Part shown: piece after piece, positions 58,901 to 64,000 of the stretch | Numbering within the stretch: the stretch's first letter is position 1 | Layout: every line of letters starts with the position of its first letter | Source: Hevea brasiliensis | Lineage: Eukaryota; Streptophyta; Magnoliopsida; Malpighiales; Euphorbiaceae | Assembly: GCF_030052815.1 (NCBI RefSeq) | Contig: NC_079501.1 | Coordinates: 78,698,979 to 78,762,978 of the forward strand | Reading direction: 5' to 3' | Length of the DNA: 64,000 nucleotides | Position numbers and translations under genes: made by a program | The notes under the pieces: model-generated | The model's database searches: none | What the model was told of the DNA's origin: nothing | Seen by the model: the letters and a program-made list of their open reading frames with translations, nothing else

Positions 58901-59812
58901 TTTTGTGCAGGCATGGAGAGCAGTGAGGCTTCCAAGGAGAGCTAAAAGCGGAAGAGAGAGGTCTCCAGAAAAGTGCGAGAAATGAAGCGCGCTGAGGCCT
59001 CTCAGACGCCAAGGCACGACCCAGAGGAGATGCAGGGAGGCTCGTCCAGACCCTCGGGACCTCCGCTGCCTGAAGTAGAAGTGATCCAGTCTTCTCCTCG
59101 ACATGAAGAGCCACCACCACCTCTACCAGTTACTTCGAGTGCGGAAGGGGGTCCTTCCCAACCTACCTCGAGGACCCTCTCCCGCGGCGCTCAAGTACAG
59201 ATCCACTCCCTGGAGAAGAACCGAACTGTTCGGGAGAATCCGGGTTTGGCTAAGGTTTTGGGGGCCTCCATCTGCCTTCAGGAGGATCGGGATAGGCTAA
59301 CCTCGAACAGTCTCGATGATATCCTGACCCAGACTATGAGCCTGAGTGTGGAGAGTTTGGTGAACCAACATATCATCTGGGAAAAGGCTCATCATTTAAG
59401 GCAGGAGATCCAAAAGGTGAGTCAGGAAGCGGCTTTCGCCCGAGCTCAACTTTCATCTGGCCAAAACTACATAGCTGAAATTGAGGGGCGGATGAAGTTC
59501 TACGAGGATAAATTAGCCGAACAGGCTCATGTTCTTGAGGAAGCTCGGGCACTCTGAGCCGCTGATGTCGCACTCCTCACTGAAGAGCTCAGAGCAAAAG
59601 AAGAAGAGGCAGTGACAAGGGAGGCCGGGGCTCATGTGAATGCCCATGGGGATCTTTTGGCCGAGCTCAAGAAGCGTTATCCCGAGGAGGACTTCTCCTG
59701 GATGGTGGATTTGGCTCCCCAAGACGAAGAGGATAGCGAGGAGGAGACTGAGGGTGATAGAGAGGGTGAACGCAATGTAGAACAGGCTGGGGGTGATCCT
59801 CCAGCCGAATGA
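58901..59812 (+). pseudogene. Coiled-coil, acidic-tailed second part of the Tat-like gene
   Basis: TTTTCTTTTGTGCAG ending at 58910 is a strong splice-acceptor-like site, so this is probably a second exon of the gene at 57974. The frame begins with MESSEASKES and has a stop at 58943-58945. From 58973 on it reads a Pro/Ser-rich stretch, then a predicted coiled coil (heptad-like LRQEIQKVSQEAAFARAQL near 59398), a stop at 59555-59557, and a Glu-rich tail (DEEDSEEETEGDREGE near 59725-59770) ending at 59810-59812. Coiled coil plus acidic tail suggests a structural or nucleic-acid-chaperoning partner, but no activity is known. Confidence 0.65.
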
Positions 59813-59859
59813 CTTGTATTTTTTTATTTTGAAATGAAATGAAGTTCTTTCTTTTGTTC

Positions 59860-60436
59860 AATGACTTGAGGAGATCGGAAAGAATCTAAGTTGTACAAGC
59901 ACCTGACTGTCTGAACCAATTAGAACATCAAACTTAAAAGTGATTATTAATCTAAGAATAAGAGGTCGGAAAACATTGTGAGCATGAGATCGGCTGAGAA
60001 CAAACACCGCACGGGACTTAAGATTATTAAAATTGGAAACCTGATTTGAACACTTTGGATTGGAAGCATCATTAAACCAGATTAAAGCCTTAACTTGATT
60101 ATCCATAAAATTTTAAAAGGGAGATCGAAAATAAAACTGGATGGCACGAAGACCTAATGTTGGTTTGATTTCATTTGACGAGAGATCGGAAATGTGATTA
60201 ACTGGCCAAGAGACTTAATAATTGGTTCAAGAGATCGGTAAGGATTTGAGCGATACAGAAACTTGGTATTGGTTCGGTTTCTTTGGAGAAAGATCGGAAA
60301 TGTGATCATTTGGCAAGGAGACTTGATGTCGGTTTAGATCCCTATGAAGAGAGATCGGCAACGAATGGAGACTTGGTGATGGAGATCGATTTCAAAGTTT
60401 ATTGATTTCGGGGATCGACCAAAATATGGTGTCGAC
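59860..60436. repeat. Degenerate repeats with GAGATCGG motif
   Basis: GAGATCGG or close variants occur about every 30-90 bases near 59872, 59987, 60182, 60230, 60290, 60350, 60381 and 60411, often followed by AAATGTGAT and (G/A)AGACTT. The array ends at ATGGTGTCGACAG (60424-60436), an end word seen in Tat-like elements. It mirrors the CCGATCT-rich DNA upstream of the gene (57610-57700). Confidence 0.65.
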
Positions 60437-60854
60437 AGTCTAAATTAATTCTTATAAAAATTAAGGGTCAAGATTAAAAAGTGTAAAATGGTTTAACTAA
60501 TGTCTAATATAAGGGTGGAAATTAAACCCTAAGAAAATTAAAGGTTAGGATTAAAAAAAATAAAATTTGTTTTTATTCTTTCTAAATCTAATGGCTATGA
60601 AATTAAGTTTAAAAGCAAATCAATGGTGAGGATAAATTGAAACAAATTTACTCTAATTTCCTAAAATTAAATTTTCATAAAATTGATGGCCAAAATTAAA
60701 ATTGGTAGAAGGTGAAAAAGTTAAAATTAATTAAAGTTTTTTCAAATAAATAAAAATAAAAATAAATCTAATTAAAAGTTAGAGAAGGAAAGGAAAGTTA
60801 GAATAAAATTCAAATTAAAAATTTATTAGACTCAAAGAGAAAATTAAAATTGAA
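60437..60854. other. AT-rich spacer with AATTAA(A/G)GG-type words
   Basis: Degenerate short repeats (AAATTAAAGGTTAGG, AAATTGATGGCCAAA) resembling 38700-38880. No gene. It could be U3 DNA of the same Tat-like family. Confidence 0.45.
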
Positions 60855-60995
60855 TGTAACACCCCTCACCTGTCTACAATGTAGCCGAGCAAGGTGTGCT
60901 ACACGGCGTGCCGGAGCACCTAATCTGTGATTATCTCATTTTCTGAACTCAATTTGATTTAAGAAATCTTTATGTGATATTCATAACATACTGGT
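60855..60995 (-). mobile_element. LTR end, family B, outer copy
   Basis: TGTAACACCCCTCACC followed by the CCGAGCAAGG(T/C)GTGCTAC block and GGAGCACCTAA is the inverted 3' end of family B LTRs (compare 10577-10641). It is cut after 141 bases by the next family B LTR. The left flank is TTGAA. Confidence 0.8.
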
Positions 60996-62289
60996 TGTTA
61001 CACCCCTCACCCGGCTATAATGTAACCGAGCAAGGCGTGCTACATTCGGTGCCAGAGCACCCTAACTTATCTTACTTTATTTCTTTAAAAGATTTATTCT
61101 CGTTATATTTATATCGATTATTTTTCGACAAAGAAACTAACAGAGTTTCCCCTATTTTATTATCGTTTGACGTGTTTTACTATTCACCTGTTTGAAAATT
61201 TCAATAATATTTTAAAATAAAAATTCATCAATTATTCTCATAATCATCTCATAATTCACATCTCATTCATATATCTCAATTTCATATTCATTTCCTTACT
61301 TTATCATTCATGCTCATCATATTCATCTCACATTCATTTCTTATAATTCATATACTCATTTGTACAAATCCATTCATACTCAATTCATATGTAAACATTC
61401 TCAAATTACATGCACAAAATTTTCTAATTTCCTTAATTTACATGATCTACAAATTAATTACAGTTCTATAATCTATATTTCAACATACAATTCATAATTT
61501 ACATTACAAATAATAACTAATTATAATGTACAAAATACATGATATGATCTATATGGGCCCTATTTACATGCATTGCTGAGGAGGTGACAACCTTTGACAC
61601 TTTGCAGATCAGAACTCCAAAATCTCTGTTTAGTATTCTGGCTTTAATCTTCGCACTGCGAGGAAACAAATCCATCGCGCTAAGCATTGCTGCTTAGTGG
61701 TGCAATAATATAATAAGAAAATAATATAACAAGTAAAAATAATTGGAGCATATTTTCTATACTCAAGAATTTTACTGGGTTCATATGAAATTTTCCACAC
61801 AATATATCTTTTGTCCTTTATGTTGCTCTCTAGAATCACTTCTTTCATAAGTTTACAATAACCATTCATATCATGTATAAATAAATCTAAAATTTTATAC
61901 TTATACTTATATTCTTATGAAAGTCACATTTGTATTGTTATTTAAGTTATAATTCTTCTACTAGTCTTTTTATCACTTCATTGATACTTTGTAAGTTGTT
62001 TACAATCATTTCGTAATATTTAAAATTTTTAGAACGAGTTTTATTTACTTCAGATCATTCTAAGGAACAAATTTTTGGAGCTAATCTAATTTATTTTAGA
62101 ACTTCTTCTGATTTATTTACTTTCTAGCATTTTTAATTGCTAATATTCGTAACTTATTTTAATAAATTAGATTGTAAAAGTAACCTACGATAGGCTTACT
62201 AAACTAGATAACGGATCATTGGCACTGGACACCATGGTGCCTCAGGCCGTCATACCATGGGACACAGAACGTCAACCACGTATGCAATC

Positions 62290-62395
62290 AGTATGGCTAA
62301 AAAGCCATGATAACACATAATCGAGCATTAAGCCATGAGTGCGAGCATAAAGCCATAAATACGGGTATAAAGCCATGAATACAGGCATAAAACCT
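62290..62395. repeat. Short tandem repeat of ~20 bp in family B LTR
   Basis: Words of the type AAGCCATGA/AAGCCATAAATACGGG recur near 62302, 62330, 62350 and 62370, the last ones exactly 20 apart. The inverted solo LTR has a related run near 9580-9650. Confidence 0.7.
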
Positions 62396-63119
62396 TTCGC
62401 AGTACTGTTAAAACAATACCCTATTGGCATGCCAATCTATCCAATCTGACACACATGTCTAGGCAATACAAAGGCACATAATATCATTAAATATTAATAT
62501 ATTGTGTTTTATGACTTCACTATTTCATGACAAATTCCATAATTTATACATTCATCATAATATTCATACATTCCTTACATCATTCGTATTGATCACAATT
62601 CATTTGATCTCATTTACCATTCACATTCAAAACATCTTTCCTTTCTCTCTTGATGGGAACCTAAATCCTAAATGACACTTTTATCTCATTTATACATTTA
62701 ACAATCTATTCATATAAATTACATTTCATACTTCAAGTTGTATTGCTAATATATTATGAACTCCATTGGTGTTGGGAGTATAAATCTCAATTAACTATTC
62801 CAAGTAATCCATGAACATTTCATGGATTCCAAATTTCATGCCTTAATTTCCTCTATCAATTTAGTTCTTACACTTTGTGTCTTTATATTACTATTCACAC
62901 AAATTGTTGACTTTTTAATACATAATAAATTTATTGAACCTAAGTTCACGAAGATACCACATTTTGCATTCTAAAGGTATTGGTATTGGTTGCCAATACC
63001 ATTTCAAAGCTTATTTCATGTTATTCAAAATTTTTAGATTTCATACCTTAAGTTTACTGTTCCATTGATCATTGTTACAGTGGAAATTTGGCAAAATTTT
63101 CTTCACAAAAGTTGTTCCT

Positions 63120-64000
63120 TTATGTGTCTTCTTTAATTTTCTTTTTGAATCACTCCAATTGGAGTTTTGTAGCTCAAGTTATGGCCATTTTACCATGACT
63201 GGCCGGATTGACCTGTACCCAGAATTTCTGGGCAATTTGGTTCTGCCAGATTTGGTAACCTAAGTTTGGTTGGCAATTTGACTAGGTTATGGTCAGAATT
63301 TAGATTTATGTTCTTCATGAAAGTTGTAGGGATATGTCTCAGATTTCTTCTGGTAAAATTTTAGATCAATTGAACTTTTCTACATTGAGTTATGACTAAA
63401 TGAATAAATAATGTTCATTTAGTCATTTTGCCCAGACAGAATGCAAGTCACCCGGATTAGGGCAATTTTTAGGTCAACTTGGTTTGGTTTTCTGGGTAGG
63501 GTTTCTTCACCAAAGTTGTGTCATTATGCCTTATAAAACTTTTTCCAATGGTTTCATTGCATTTGGATTATTATAGACCAAGTTATGGCCATTTTTCCAA
63601 AACTGGTCAGGTGAGCTTTAGTCTAGGAAATTCTGGGCAGAATGGTTTTGGTCAGTTTGGTAACCTCAATTGGGCCAGCAATTTCATTTGGTTAGAGGCA
63701 TTTCTGGGCTTGGTGTTCTTAATGAAAGTTGTAGTACTATGTCTAATCTTTCCAATAACCAAAAATCAGGTCATTTGGACTTGTCTAGAGGAAGTTATGG
63801 CCAAATGAACATGTACTATTTATTTGGTCAATTTTCTGGGTTCAGTGTTTGGATTTCCGGATTGGGATAGTAAATTGATCAAGATTTGGACAGAATTTGG
63901 GCATGGTTTCTTCATGAAAAATGGGGTATTTTGTCCTAGGTTTCATCTCCAATTGGCCTCACACCAATTGGAGCAACACAACTCGAGTTATAGCTCAAAA
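63120..64000. repeat. Five ~200-bp degenerate tandem units with AGTTATGGCC core
   Basis: The core (CAAGTTATGGCC, TGAGTTATGAC, CAAGTTATGGCC, GAAGTTATGGCC, CGAGTTATAGC) occurs near 63175, 63389, 63583, 63793 and 63985, spaced about 190-214 bases. Each unit has CTTCA(T/C)(G/A)AAAG or a relative about 130 bases after the core, and a GGTCA(A/T)TT word before the next core. The array continues past the window end. Confidence 0.75.

Larger units (their letters stand above)
60996..64000 (-). mobile_element. Family B LTR, minus strand, continuing past the window
   Basis: TGTTACACCCCTCACCC at 60996, again the LTR 3' end block (CCGAGCAAGGCGTGC, GAGCACC), then about 3 kb collinear with inverted family B: the GCATGCCAATC block at 62423 corresponds to 9546, and CATTTTGCATTC near 62961 to 9373. 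The start (U3 side) is beyond 64000. It sits inside the outer copy at 60855-60995. Confidence 0.85.

Overview
The window is AT-rich, repeat-dominated plant DNA, probably from a gene-poor, pericentromere-like part of a eudicot genome. Evidence for this is plant-type Ty3/gypsy lineages (Tekay/Del-like, CRM-like, Athila-like, Tat-like), initiator-Met primer-binding sites, a TRIM element and a plant LINE fragment. The LTR style would fit Euphorbiaceae, but that is an impression and not a demonstration. I see no intact host gene, no rRNA or tRNA gene, no CRISPR array and no bacterial feature. Every recognisable coding region belongs to a transposable element and is broken.

Layout. (1) 1-5502: 3' end of a chromodomain gypsy element (integrase plus chromodomain, two nonsense codons), its polypurine tract and a long 3' LTR (family A). 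A 362-bp TRIM with perfect 5-bp target duplication sits in that LTR. (2) 6211-21851: a nested stack. A family C solo LTR (TSD ATGCC) was hit by a family B solo LTR (7459-10641, TSD TGCAA), a minus-strand family A solo LTR (10941-14388, TSD CTCCA) and a complete but frameshifted CRM-like element (14423-21450, TSD GAAAA). (3) 21857-34796: very AT-rich DNA with TA/TAA microsatellites, repeated modules, a likely hAT-type MITE, a SINE-like trace and three islands of more ordinary composition. (4) 34835-45027: two 1.4-kb direct repeats, a row of about ten imperfect hairpins, an LTR-like promoter on the minus strand and another family A solo LTR (39181-42580, TSD CTACT). (5) 45028-46767: a second family C-like LTR piece. 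(6) 47093-55264: an Athila-like LTR, degenerate tRNA-Asp PBS and gag remnant, split by a reverse-transcriptase-less gypsy derivative (49285-54596, TSD ATCAA). (7) 55265-56945: fragments of a C-like LTR, an Athila-like LTR and a LINE reverse transcriptase. (8) 56946-60436: a Tat-like region with five 49-bp repeats each holding a perfect 14-bp palindrome, a TATA promoter, a broken gene of the 'putative gypsy type transposon' family followed by a coiled-coil exon, and a second GATC-rich repeat array. (9) 60855-64000: a family B LTR end interrupted by another minus-strand family B LTR that runs out of the window.

The parts do not form a pathway. They record successive insertions, LTR-LTR recombination (solo LTRs), internal deletion and decay. 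The cleanest evidence is the set of perfect 5-bp target duplications, which fix the order of events. All TSDs, repeats and motifs were read by eye; family names rest on remembered motif patterns and not on database searches.
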